Below are positions 17,386 to 25,933 of a DNA stretch of 64,000 bases, piece by piece. Each line of letters starts with the position of its first letter. Position 1 is the first letter of the stretch. Source of the stretch: Cohnella hashimotonis (GTDB taxonomy: Bacteria > Bacillota > Bacilli > Paenibacillales > Paenibacillaceae); NCBI RefSeq assembly GCF_030014955.1, contig NZ_JAGRPV010000001.1, forward strand, positions 5,022,001 through 5,086,000, given 5' to 3'. The notes below the pieces were generated by a model, which saw only the letters and a program-made list of their open reading frames with translations, had not been told where the DNA came from and did not search any database. Position numbers and translations under genes: made by a program.

Positions 17386-19176
17386 TTAAGCTTCCCTGGC
17401 TACATGTTCGCCGGTGCCCGCAAGCGCCTCCAGCACGCCGGCGATGATCTCCTCGAAATGCTCGTCGTTCAGCGAGAACAGCTCTTCCTTCCGCTTGCGC
17501 GAGTGCCTGTGCAGCTCCTTCTTGTCGCTCCATAGGAACACCTTTCGCATACGCTGCTCGAGCTGCTGCCGGTCGCCGCCCTTGCGGACATAACGCGCGA
17601 GCAGCTCGAAATCGCGAATGCCTTTTTGCAGCAGCTTGTACCGCAGGGACAGCATCGGCATCCCGTCCCGTCCCGGATAGACGAAGTTGGTGTCGCCTGC
17701 CGGGAAAACCGGATAGTGATACGAGATCTTGTTCAGCGGATCGTTCGGCCACACCGTATAGTTCCAGCGCAAGAAGCCGTCCAGCCGGAATTGCCATGCC
17801 AGCCATGGGAGCAGCCTGCTCTCCAGCAGATGGGAGGCGATGAACGTATTGGCGTGCATCTGTTCGCAGGCAACGTAAAATAGCGTCTTTCCATCTTTCC
17901 CCTGCTTCAAAGCCATCAGCTCGTCGTACTCGTCGGCTACGCAATCCAGGCTCGGCACATGGTCGAGCAGCCCTTCTTCCTTGATAAACTCCGCATGATT
18001 GATCGCGACTTTGTACCGGAAGGAGGGCGCCATCTCCCGGAGCGCGCTCAAGCGGCCGCGGAAACGCTCGAGATCCGCCGGCTCGTCCGCCAGAATTCGC
18101 ACCTTGCCGATCCAGTCTTTATCGATGAAATTTTTCTCTAAAGCGGACACGTACCGCGCGAGCTCGCCTTTGTCTTTGATGTATTTGTACGTACCGCTGC
18201 GCTCGTCGAAGTACCGGACGCGGACGGCATCGTCAAGATCCGGAACGAGCCGGCCGTAGCCCGCTTCCTCGATGACCCAAATATTCAGCAGCCCGAACAC
18301 TTCGATCTCGCTGTCGATGCCGTGCTTCATGCACAGCTCCACGTACCGATTCAGCGCCCCGAAGTCGTATGCCCATTCCCCGTCCGCACGCATCGTGACG
18401 TTCACGATGCTGTACTCGAACATATTCGCCGGGTCAACCCTGTCGAACGCGGAACCTTGTCCCGACCACGGAACCTCGGATACGACCACGGTAGCGGCTT
18501 TTTGACCGAGCTCCGCCAGCGAGGCGACGTAACCTTCCATGATCTCAAAATGCCGGTCGCTCCACAGCTCGACATCGTATTTGCGCGCGATGTTGGCATT
18601 GTGCTGCCAGAGATCCAAATAAAACGAATAGTCGGCCGGCGGGGGCAGCTCCACTTCCAGCACCCGGACCTCGAACCCAAGCGTCCCTACGAGCGTCTCG
18701 TCCTCGAACATCCGGTGACGGTAAACGGAGATTTGCGGGCGATATACGCCGGGCTTCGCATCTGCATCGATCTCTACCTCTACCCATACGGGCTGCACCC
18801 TTTTCTTCTCCACATAGATGACGCCTTGATCCAGAATCATATCCGACTTGAGCTGCCGGTCGTCATCCTCTACCAGTCCGATCAGCTTCGCCTTGACGCG
18901 GCCTTGGGACAAGCCGGGCACATCCACGCTAATGCGGAGGACGTCAATCGGGCCGCGCTCGTAGAAAGCGGCTTCTCCGTTCACGCCGACGAGCATCTCA
19001 TCCTCGGAATAGAGGAGCAGCTGCGCGGCCACCCTGTCGTTTTTCCCGACCGTCAGCCGAATGTCCTTCGGTTCGTCGAAAGGCACCGTAAATTTATGCA
19101 GAACGCCAAGTACATATTTATAGCTCTCGTATTCAAGTCCAAGCGCAATCGTCATTCGGACAGCCCCCCGCTTCAA
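17386..19176 (-). CDS. DUF4091 domain protein (GH123-like glycoside hydrolase)
   Basis: The roughly 596-residue cytoplasmic protein has an N-terminal beta-sandwich to about 190 and a TIM-barrel-like middle (FYLDLWQHNANIARKYDV, KVRILADEPADLERF, DEYDELM), ending in the DUF4091 region (LESRLLPWLAWQFRLDGFLRWNYTVWPNDP). The family is related to GH123 beta-N-acetylgalactosaminidases, but members differ and the substrate here is unknown. Two starts are possible: TTG at 19176 with GGAGG 10 bases before it, or ATG at 19155 with GGGGGG 8 bases before it. It is monocistronic, ends at a strong terminator and is divergent from two AraC regulators, which probably control it. Confidence 0.8.
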   Translation of the reverse strand: MKRGAVRMTIALGLEYESYKYVLGVLHKFTVPFDEPKDIRLTVGKNDRVAAQLLLYSEDEMLVGVNGEAAFYERGPIDVLRISVDVPGLSQGRVKAKLIGLVEDDDRQLKSDMILDQGVIYVEKKRVQPVWVEVEIDADAKPGVYRPQISVYRHRMFEDETLVGTLGFEVRVLEVELPPPADYSFYLDLWQHNANIARKYDVELWSDRHFEIMEGYVASLAELGQKAATVVVSEVPWSGQGSAFDRVDPANMFEYSIVNVTMRADGEWAYDFGALNRYVELCMKHGIDSEIEVFGLLNIWVIEEAGYGRLVPDLDDAVRVRYFDERSGTYKYIKDKGELARYVSALEKNFIDKDWIGKVRILADEPADLERFRGRLSALREMAPSFRYKVAINHAEFIKEEGLLDHVPSLDCVADEYDELMALKQGKDGKTLFYVACEQMHANTFIASHLLESRLLPWLAWQFRLDGFLRWNYTVWPNDPLNKISYHYPVFPAGDTNFVYPGRDGMPMLSLRYKLLQKGIRDFELLARYVRKGGDRQQLEQRMRKVFLWSDKKELHRHSRKRKEELFSLNDEHFEEIIAGVLEALAGTGEHVAREA

Positions 19177-19314
19177 TGTGCTTACCCTCCGAGTATACGT
19201 TCCGCCCCCTGCTAGTCATATGCCATTTATCCGCGAGAATATGGATTATTCCCGCATTTATGATACAGTTAAGCCAAATGTCCCTCGAGGGCGTTCCGAA
19301 GGCGGGGCGAAGAC

Positions 19315-20175
19315 GTGGAGTTCGAAAGCTTTTACCGGTTGCCCGACGAAGACGATAAAGGCTTCAACGATCCGGGACATTATCTGCTGATCAACTCGGT
19401 CGGCTATTACAAGTTCGAATCGTTCTTCCGAATGACGCACCGGAGACTCGGACGTAAGGATTTTTACCTTTCTTACAACCATGCGGGTCCGATGACCGTG
19501 CGTCTTCGGGGACAGCAGCGGATGCTCGCGCCCGGCAGCTTCTTCCTGCTCCGTCCCTTCGAAGAACAGTACTACGGCCATCACGGGGAACAGGAGTTTT
19601 TCGCCTATTGGGTCCACTTCACGGGCTACGGCGCGGAGGAGCTTCTGCATCGGGCGGGACTGCTGGCAAATCAATCGGTTCAAGCGGGAGCGGACGACCG
19701 CACGGTCGAGCTGTTCGAGGCGATGATGGAGGAAGTACGAGACAAGAAGCCCGGCTACGAGCTGGCCTCCTCTTCCCTGCTGTCCTATCTGTTTTCGATG
19801 ATCGCCAGACGCAATGCCAGCGACAGCGTCTTCGACGCAGGACCGGTACGCAACGAAATTTACGAATCGATCAAGTACATTCATGATCATTACGCAGAAG
19901 AGATGTATGTCGGCCGATTGGCGGAGCTTGCCCATCTGAGCACCGACCGGTTCACGGCGTTGTTCAAACGCATCACGTCCACGACGCCACAGCAGTACAT
20001 TCTCCGGTTCCGGCTGCAGCGGGCCTGCGAGCTCATGAAGCGGACCAACATGAATATCAAGCAAATCTCGGGCCTGACAGGCTTCGAGGACCAGCTCTAC
20101 TTCAGCCGGATTTTCAAAAAATATTACCGCGAGACCCCATCCCAATACCGGGCGAGGTTCCATGATGAAGGATAA
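19315..20175 (+). CDS. AraC family transcriptional regulator
   Basis: The 286-residue protein has an N-terminal AraC_binding cupin (APGSFFLLRPFEEQYYGHHGEQEFFAYWVHF) and a C-terminal double HTH (VGRLAELAHLSTDRFTALFKRITS; IKQISGLTGFEDQLYFSRIFKKYYRETPSQYR). The start is GTG at 19315, since no ATG precedes the conserved region. It is divergent from the DUF4091 gene across 138 bp and overlaps the next AraC gene by 14 bp. It probably senses a sugar and activates nearby catabolic genes. Confidence 0.9.
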   Translation: MEFESFYRLPDEDDKGFNDPGHYLLINSVGYYKFESFFRMTHRRLGRKDFYLSYNHAGPMTVRLRGQQRMLAPGSFFLLRPFEEQYYGHHGEQEFFAYWVHFTGYGAEELLHRAGLLANQSVQAGADDRTVELFEAMMEEVRDKKPGYELASSSLLSYLFSMIARRNASDSVFDAGPVRNEIYESIKYIHDHYAEEMYVGRLAELAHLSTDRFTALFKRITSTTPQQYILRFRLQRACELMKRTNMNIKQISGLTGFEDQLYFSRIFKKYYRETPSQYRARFHDEG

Positions 20176-21004
20176 TCCGCTTCGTTCCCTGCTGGCGGCC
20201 GCCGAGCTGACGGTGCTGAAGTTCGACAACCACCGTCTGCGCGCGATCAACTACCGCAACCGCGTCATTCAGGATTACTATATGATGACCTACGTCCGCA
20301 GCGGATCGGCCAAGCTCAGAGTCGAGGACCGCGTATACGACATTCCGCCGGGCACCGTCATTTTTATCCCCCCGCTCCTTGAACATGACCAATACAAAGA
20401 CACGGACGAGGAGACGGAGTTTCTCTGGTGGCATTTTACGTACCGGATCCAGAATGCGATCGACGTGCTGCCTTTCTTGCGGATCCCGTTTATTTATCCG
20501 CTGCGCGACCATCGCCGGTTCGAGGACGCGTTCGACGAGCTGATGCTATGCCAGAACCCGGAGGACGGACATCTCCCGAAGGTGATCCTGCAAAAAGCGA
20601 AGTCGCTCGAGCTGCTGTACGTGCTGCTGGACAATGCCGTCGGCCAAGCAGGCGCCGAAAATCCGGCGCTGCCGCCGGCGGGCTTCCTGTCCCTGCTGCT
20701 TAAGATCGCCACCCGGCCCGAAGCCAACTTTACGCTCGCCGAGCTGGCCAAAGAACTGCATATGAATCCGACTTACGTCAGCAATCAATTCAAGAAGACG
20801 TTCGGCAAATCTCCGATTCTGCTCCACCGGGAGATGAAGATCGCCAAAGCCAAATCCATGCTGGAAACGGGCGAGCGCACCGTCGCCGACATCGGCGCCG
20901 ACCTCGGCTTCCAGGACGTGCAGAGCTTCACCCGGCTGTTCAAGAAATACGCGGGCATCTCGCCGAGCCAGTACAAACGGTTGTTTGATTATAGACCTGT
21001 ATAA
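20162..21004 (+). CDS. AraC family transcriptional regulator
   Basis: The 280-residue protein has a cupin N-terminal domain (IPPGTVIFIPPLLEHDQYKDTDEETEFLWWHF) and a C-terminal AraC HTH (LAELAKELHMNPTYVSNQFKKTFGKSP; VADIGADLGFQDVQSFTRLFKKYAGISPSQYK). It is translationally coupled to the previous AraC gene by a 14-bp overlap. Two adjacent AraC regulators in one operon suggest either two signals or a heteromeric control of the divergent DUF4091 gene and the dehydrogenase downstream. Confidence 0.9.
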   Translation: MMKDNPLRSLLAAAELTVLKFDNHRLRAINYRNRVIQDYYMMTYVRSGSAKLRVEDRVYDIPPGTVIFIPPLLEHDQYKDTDEETEFLWWHFTYRIQNAIDVLPFLRIPFIYPLRDHRRFEDAFDELMLCQNPEDGHLPKVILQKAKSLELLYVLLDNAVGQAGAENPALPPAGFLSLLLKIATRPEANFTLAELAKELHMNPTYVSNQFKKTFGKSPILLHREMKIAKAKSMLETGERTVADIGADLGFQDVQSFTRLFKKYAGISPSQYKRLFDYRPV

Positions 21005-21103
21005 GTGTTAACGATCCCTGAATTACGGCGCTAGGATAAGCATGGCGGATCCCACTACAATTGATCTATCAGGGCGATTAAGCCCGTAAGAGGAGGCTGT
21101 AAA

Positions 21104-22102
21104 TTGGAATCGTGGAACGTCTTTTTTCCCCAGGCGCAGCAAGTCGAGATACGCAAAGAACCGCTCGACCCGGCGCTCGGGCGAACGGAAATCTTGTGCC
21201 GGTCGGTGGCGTCGCTCATCAGCACCGGCACGGAGCTCCAGTGCCTAAGAGGCGTCTTCGATGCGGGGACCAACTGGTCGGATTGGGTGAAGTACCCCTT
21301 CCAGCCCGGCTATCTGACGACGGCCGAGGTGCTGGAGGTCGGACCGGACGTGACGGGCATTCGCCCGGGAGACCGCATCAATGCGGGGCATTCTCATGCG
21401 CAATACTTTAAAATCGAAGCCAGGGACGCCTACCCTCTTCCGAAGGAAATCAGCGCCGAGCAGGGACTCTGGCTGAGCTTGGCCAAGACGACGCAGCTTG
21501 GCGTGCGGCGGGCGGAGCTGCAGCTCGGGGAAACGGTCGGCATCGTCGGGCTCGGGCTTCTGGGCCAATTGGCCGCCCAATACGCTTATTTGTCAGGCGC
21601 CCGGGAAATCTACGCCATCGATCCGGCCGAGAGCCGGCTCGACCTGCTGCCGAAAAAGCCGGGCATTCGACCGCTGCCCATGAACGCGGAAGCAGCAAGA
21701 GAAGCGATCCGCGCGGCGACGGGAGGCAAAATGCTCGACGTCGTATTCGACGTCACCGGTCATCCGTCCGTCCTTGCCCAGGCCACCTTGCTCGTCAAGC
21801 CGTTCGGCCGCGTCGTGCTGCTTGGCGATACCTCGGTGCCGTCACAGCAACCGCTCGGACCGAACGTCGTATCGGATTCCATCTCGATTCTGGGCATCCA
21901 TGCCTCCAAAAATTACCGGGACTGGGACCATCCTGCGATGTCCGAGCTTTTCCTGCGTTACCTCATCCAGGGCCGCATGGATATCGCGCCGCTCATTACG
22001 CACCGGTATTCGCCGATGGACGCGCCGGAAGCGTACGGCCTGCTCGCGAATAACCGCAGCTCGGCCATGGGCGTGCTGTTCGATTGGACGCGTTTGGATT
22101 AA
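21104..22102 (+). CDS. Zinc-type alcohol dehydrogenase family (MDR), BchC-like subgroup
   Basis: The 332-residue protein is a medium-chain dehydrogenase/reductase. It has an ILCRSVASLISTGTE start region, PFQPGYLTTAEVLEVGPDVTGIRPGDRI and a Rossmann motif GLGLLGQLAAQ near residue 150. The four-Cys structural zinc lobe of classical members is absent. The pattern fits the MDR subgroup often found with sugar-oxidising genes. The start is TTG at 21104 with an ideal AGGAGG 7 bases before it. It follows the two AraC genes by 99 bp, so it may have its own promoter. The substrate is unknown, most likely a sugar or inositol-type polyol. Confidence 0.82.
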   Translation: MESWNVFFPQAQQVEIRKEPLDPALGRTEILCRSVASLISTGTELQCLRGVFDAGTNWSDWVKYPFQPGYLTTAEVLEVGPDVTGIRPGDRINAGHSHAQYFKIEARDAYPLPKEISAEQGLWLSLAKTTQLGVRRAELQLGETVGIVGLGLLGQLAAQYAYLSGAREIYAIDPAESRLDLLPKKPGIRPLPMNAEAAREAIRAATGGKMLDVVFDVTGHPSVLAQATLLVKPFGRVVLLGDTSVPSQQPLGPNVVSDSISILGIHASKNYRDWDHPAMSELFLRYLIQGRMDIAPLITHRYSPMDAPEAYGLLANNRSSAMGVLFDWTRLD

Positions 22103-22124
22103 GCGGGGGCGGCCTTCCAGGTCG

Positions 22125-22154
22125 CCTTTAACCTTTAACCTTTAGCCTTTAACC
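22125..22154. repeat. Heptamer tandem repeat CCTTTAA x4
   Basis: Four copies of CCTTTAA (one reads CCTTTAG) lie in the convergent gap and run into the last codons of the minus-strand permease. The minus-strand stop TAA comes from the variant copy (GGC TAA AGG). Confidence 0.8.
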
Positions 22155-23008
22155 GAGCCCATCATGGCGCCTTTGATGAAGTGCTTCTGGATGAACGGGT
22201 AAAACAGCAAGATCGGCAGCGTACCGACGAGAATGACCGCGTACTTCAAGGATTCCAGCACGACCTTCTTGTCTCCGAGGGCGGAGCTGACCGTGATATC
22301 CGATATCACGCCCATCATGACGATATTCCGAATGATCACTTGCAGCGGATACAAGTCCGCATTCCGGAGATATAGCAGGGCGCTGAAGAAATTGCCCCAG
22401 ATTTGAACCGCGTAAAACAGCATGACCGTGAGCAGCACTGGCTTGGATAAGGGTAAGACGATCCGCGTCAAGATTCCCGCGTCGGACAATCCGTCGATCT
22501 TGCCGGACTCCTCCAATTCCCGCGGGATTCCCTGGAAGAACGTGCGCATAATGATCAGATTGAAGGCGGTAACGAGGTTCGGTATCACCATGGCCCAGAT
22601 CGTATCGAGCAGGTGATAATTACGTACCGTGAGATAAGTCGGAATCATGCCGCCCGAGAATAAGATCGTGAACACGATCATCAGCATGAACGTTTTGCCG
22701 AAGACGAGGTTTCTTCTCGATAGGGAGTAGGCGCCCATCGTCGTGACGATCAGAGACAAAGTCGTTCCGAGCACGACGTAAATGAGCGTGTTTTTGTAAC
22801 CGGTCAGTATTCGCTTGTCGCTTAGAACGGCCGCAAAGGCGTCGAAGTTGATGCCCTTGGGCCAGATGCTGATTCGATTGCCGACCACGAATTCCGCGGA
22901 GCTTAACGATACGGCCGCCATGTGGATAAAAGGAAACAGCATCGTGCAGGCAAAGAGAGCCAGGATCAGGACATTCACGATATCAAATAAGCCCGTTCGT
23001 TGTTTCAA
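22142..23008 (-). CDS. Carbohydrate ABC transporter permease (LplC type), cluster 3
   Basis: The 288-residue permease has six predicted helices and the EAA loop (ELEESGKIDGLSDAGILTRIVLP), ending HFIKGAMMGSVKG, typical of the LplC/YtcP subgroup. The likely start is TTG at 23008, since no in-frame ATG lies between it and the preceding gene and GGAAG sits just upstream. It follows its partner permease by 16 bp. It is not closely similar to the operon A and B permeases. Confidence 0.93.
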   Translation of the reverse strand: MKQRTGLFDIVNVLILALFACTMLFPFIHMAAVSLSSAEFVVGNRISIWPKGINFDAFAAVLSDKRILTGYKNTLIYVVLGTTLSLIVTTMGAYSLSRRNLVFGKTFMLMIVFTILFSGGMIPTYLTVRNYHLLDTIWAMVIPNLVTAFNLIIMRTFFQGIPRELEESGKIDGLSDAGILTRIVLPLSKPVLLTVMLFYAVQIWGNFFSALLYLRNADLYPLQVIIRNIVMMGVISDITVSSALGDKKVVLESLKYAVILVGTLPILLFYPFIQKHFIKGAMMGSVKG

Positions 23009-23024
23009 TCCGTCTTCCGCCCCT

Positions 23025-23933
23025 TTACCATAAGCTGGTCTCGCTGAATCTGCGGCTGATCCTGTTGCTCACGTAGACGAGCACGAATCCGATTACGCCC
23101 ATGAACAGGTCGATCGCCGCGCCGTAACTGAAATTCCCTTGCAAAAGGCCGATCCGGTACACGTAGGTCGAGATGATATCCGACGTATCGTACGTCGCCG
23201 CATTGGACAGCAGGAATACCTTTTCGAAGCTGATCTCGAGAATCTGGCCCACCTGCATGAGGAACATGATGGCGACCGTCGTCGCGAGGCCGGGAAGCGT
23301 GACGTGCCAGATCTGCTTCAGCCTGCCCGCGCCGTCCATTCTCGCCGCTTCGTACAGCTGCGGATCTATCGTCGTGACGGCTGCCAAATAAATAATCGAA
23401 CCCCATCCGACTTGCTGCCAAATTTCCGAGCTGACGAAGATCGTCCGGAACCAACCAGGCTCCTGCAGGAAGTTAATGGCCGGGAACCCCATGTCCTGTA
23501 GGGCGTGATTCAGCCAGCCCGTACTGGGCGACAAAAACATGTCGATCATGCTGGCGACGACCACGATGGACAGAAAATACGGCATGTAGCTCACCGTTTG
23601 CACGAATCTTTTGAATATCATGCTGCGCACTTCATTCAGCATCAAGGCCAGAACGATCGGCGCCGGGAAACCGAACAGCAGCTTATAAAAACCGAGGAGC
23701 ACCGTATTCTTGATAATGATTCTGGCGTCGGGATTTTCGAAGAACATCCTGTAATATTTGAGCCCGACCCATGGGCTCCCCGCGATGCCCTTGAACAGGT
23801 TGTAGTCCATAAACGAGATGGTGATCCCGAACATGGGCACGTAGCGGAACATGATGTAGAAAATCATGGTCGGCGCCAGCAGCAGAAGAAAGATCCGATC
23901 GCGTTTGATCTGCCCCAGGATGGATAATTTCAA
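23025..23933 (-). CDS. Carbohydrate ABC transporter permease (LplB type), cluster 3
   Basis: The 302-residue permease begins LKLSILGQIKRDRIFLLLLAPTMIF. It has six helices and the EAA loop (LYEAARMDGAGRLKQIWHVTLP). The preferred start is TTG at 23933 because GGAGA lies 8 bases before it. A longer frame begins at 23975 but would overlap the SBP-permease hairpin and adds an atypical N terminus. It pairs with the LplC-type permease downstream. The LplB/LplC group imports oligosaccharides such as pectin or glycan fragments in Bacillales. Confidence 0.92.
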   Translation of the reverse strand: MKLSILGQIKRDRIFLLLLAPTMIFYIMFRYVPMFGITISFMDYNLFKGIAGSPWVGLKYYRMFFENPDARIIIKNTVLLGFYKLLFGFPAPIVLALMLNEVRSMIFKRFVQTVSYMPYFLSIVVVASMIDMFLSPSTGWLNHALQDMGFPAINFLQEPGWFRTIFVSSEIWQQVGWGSIIYLAAVTTIDPQLYEAARMDGAGRLKQIWHVTLPGLATTVAIMFLMQVGQILEISFEKVFLLSNAATYDTSDIISTYVYRIGLLQGNFSYGAAIDLFMGVIGFVLVYVSNRISRRFSETSLW

Positions 23934-23963
23934 TGTCGGGTCTCCTTCCTTAAGAGATAGAGC

Positions 23964-23986
23964 CGGCCGCCGCAAGCGGGCGGCCG
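23964..23986 (-). other. Intercistronic hairpin between binding-protein and permease genes (cluster 3)
   Basis: The perfect arms CGGCCGCC and GGCGGCCG enclose a 7-base loop. No T run follows. It occupies the same place as the hairpins at 10264-10293 and 43075-43117. Confidence 0.6.
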
Positions 23987-24023
23987 ACCCTATAGGATTG
24001 AATGGTTGCTTCGGTTAAACGAG

Positions 24024-25583
24024 TTATTTCGAGTTCGCTTTGAGCCGGTCCAATGCGACCTGATAAGTCTCAAGCAGCTTCTTCGCGCCCATTTTGTCCA
24101 GCTCGGCCAGGAAGGCATCCCACTGCGACATCGGGGTCTCGCCGTTAATGAACTTGGCGACCGAAGCTTCGTAATGCTTCAGCACCTGCTCTTCGATCAG
24201 CGCGACCGCGCTCTTTTCCTCGTTGGTGAGCGGAGGCGTGATGTTCATCGTCGGGAATTGATACTTTTCCGCTTCGGCGTATGCGTACCGCTCGTTTTCG
24301 TTGCTCAGCGACAAGGAGGATTCCATGTTCGCCAGTCCGACCGCGCCAGTCGTGAACATGCCGAGCTCCTTGCGGAGGTCGTTCGGCTCTTTGAATTGCG
24401 GCAGCAGCTTGCGCTTGCCGTCTACCATCTCATAGGACTCGCCTTCTTTGCCCCAGCTGAGCAGGTCGGAGCCTTCATCGGAATAGATGAAGTCAAGATA
24501 GCGGAGCGCGGCGTCCAGGTTTTTCGTCGTGGAAGAGACGGCGAAGCCGTATTCTTCGAAGTTCGCTTTGGCGAGATAGGGCTTGTCGCCTGCGCCGAGC
24601 GGCGGCGCCATGAACTTCAGATGGGCACCGTCCTTCAGCTGCGAATTCATGATCTCGATCTGACCGATGTATTGGATGGAGATGAACGATTTGTTCGTCG
24701 TCATGAACTGCGTCCAAGCCTTGTAGTCCATGGACAGCCAGTCGGGCGGGAACAAGCCTTCCTTATAGAACTTGTTCAAATACTCGACCAGCTTCTTGAA
24801 GTTAGGGTCGGCTACGCCGAATTTCATTTTTTCGGTGCCCGGCTCCTCATAGAACCAAGGGTAGATGCCGAACGCCGGCGCGAAGGATCTCATCGTGCCG
24901 ATGCCGTGGCGGAAGACGAACGGATAGCTGTCGGGATACAGCGCCTTCAGCTTTTTCGCCGTTTCGTACAACTCGTCCCAAGTGGTCGGCACTTGTAGCG
25001 AATGCTTGGCGAAAATATCGTCGCGGTAGAAATAAACGACATTGTTGCCCGCGCCGCCTCCGTCGTTGATAATGTTGTACATTTCGCCGCCGGGCGAGGT
25101 CATCCGTTGGGCCACCGTCGGCCTTTCCTCCAAATACTTCTTCACGTTCGGCATTTTGTCCAAATACTTGGACAGGTCCAGAAATGCGCCTTGCGGCCCG
25201 TACTTCTGCGCGTCGGCAGGGAACACGGACATCAGGTCCGGCATGTCCCCGGAGGAGATGGCGAGGGGCAGAGACTCGGGACCCGTCTGCAGCTCCTGCT
25301 TGATCTCGATGTTGGTCGCATCCTTGATCCATCGCCAGACGGCCCAATCCGGCTTGACGGGCCATGCTTGCGATTGGTCGGTCAGCAGCCGGAGGGTTGC
25401 CGGCTCAGCCGGCGCCACCGTTGCGGACGCGCTTGCCGTACCGCTCGGACTGGCGGACGGCGAAGGCGACTGCGCGTTCTTTTCGTTGTTGTTGCTTGAA
25501 CAAGCCGCGAGCGAAGTCGTCATCAAGATTGCCGATAACAGAGTGAGGCTGAAGATTTTTTTTCTGTGGTTGTTTTTCTGCAT
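24024..25583 (-). CDS. Extracellular solute-binding lipoprotein (LplA type), cluster 3
   Basis: The 519-residue protein has a lipobox LAAC (TTSLAACSSNN) near residue 28 and a Ser/Ala/Thr linker, then the long LplA-like binding fold (WPVKPDWAVWRWIKDATNIEI, DMPDLMSVFPADAQKYGPQGAF, PTTWDELYETAKKL). It supplies ligand to the LplB/LplC permeases downstream. The ribosome site before the ATG is weak (AAGG only 3 bases away). It has its own promoter region of 350 bp, separate from the sensor gene upstream, which ends in a terminator. Confidence 0.93.
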   Translation of the reverse strand: MQKNNHRKKIFSLTLLSAILMTTSLAACSSNNNEKNAQSPSPSASPSGTASASATVAPAEPATLRLLTDQSQAWPVKPDWAVWRWIKDATNIEIKQELQTGPESLPLAISSGDMPDLMSVFPADAQKYGPQGAFLDLSKYLDKMPNVKKYLEERPTVAQRMTSPGGEMYNIINDGGGAGNNVVYFYRDDIFAKHSLQVPTTWDELYETAKKLKALYPDSYPFVFRHGIGTMRSFAPAFGIYPWFYEEPGTEKMKFGVADPNFKKLVEYLNKFYKEGLFPPDWLSMDYKAWTQFMTTNKSFISIQYIGQIEIMNSQLKDGAHLKFMAPPLGAGDKPYLAKANFEEYGFAVSSTTKNLDAALRYLDFIYSDEGSDLLSWGKEGESYEMVDGKRKLLPQFKEPNDLRKELGMFTTGAVGLANMESSLSLSNENERYAYAEAEKYQFPTMNITPPLTNEEKSAVALIEEQVLKHYEASVAKFINGETPMSQWDAFLAELDKMGAKKLLETYQVALDRLKANSK

Positions 25584-25933
25584 AACCTTGAATACACCAT
25601 CCCTTTTCGATTTTTATGGCTTCCCTTCTGATCCTTGCAACGAATCCTTGCAACAAGTCGGCGAATTCGCTTTCGCCTTGCAGCGACCGACCCGATACCG
25701 CAATCGTACAGTCCGGCCGGCCTGCGCGTACATCTTCTGAAACGCCTCGATTGCAATTCCTTTACGGTTTTCTAAGAATAATATCAGCTTTCGAAAAACA
25801 GCCTATAGCCCATTATGGCAGGAAATCCGCTCAAGCCGGCAGGTCACGCAAAAAAGCCTAAGCCCTCGACCGGCCCGGGCCAAACAAAAAACGGATGACG
25901 CCCGGTCAGGCGCACCCGTTTCTAAATCCGACT
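25584..25933. other. Intergenic region, 350 bp: promoter of cluster 3 and terminator of sensor gene
   Basis: The sensor-gene terminator lies at 25886-25919. A possible extended -10 (TGATATTAT on the minus strand, 25778-25786) could drive the solute-binding gene. No ORF with a ribosome site or other repeat was seen. Confidence 0.4.
25886..25919 (-). terminator. Rho-independent terminator after AraC sensor gene
   Basis: On the minus strand ACGGGTGCGCC pairs with GGCGTCATCCGT (two mismatches), followed by six T. It starts 15 bp after the stop codon at 25934. Confidence 0.8.
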
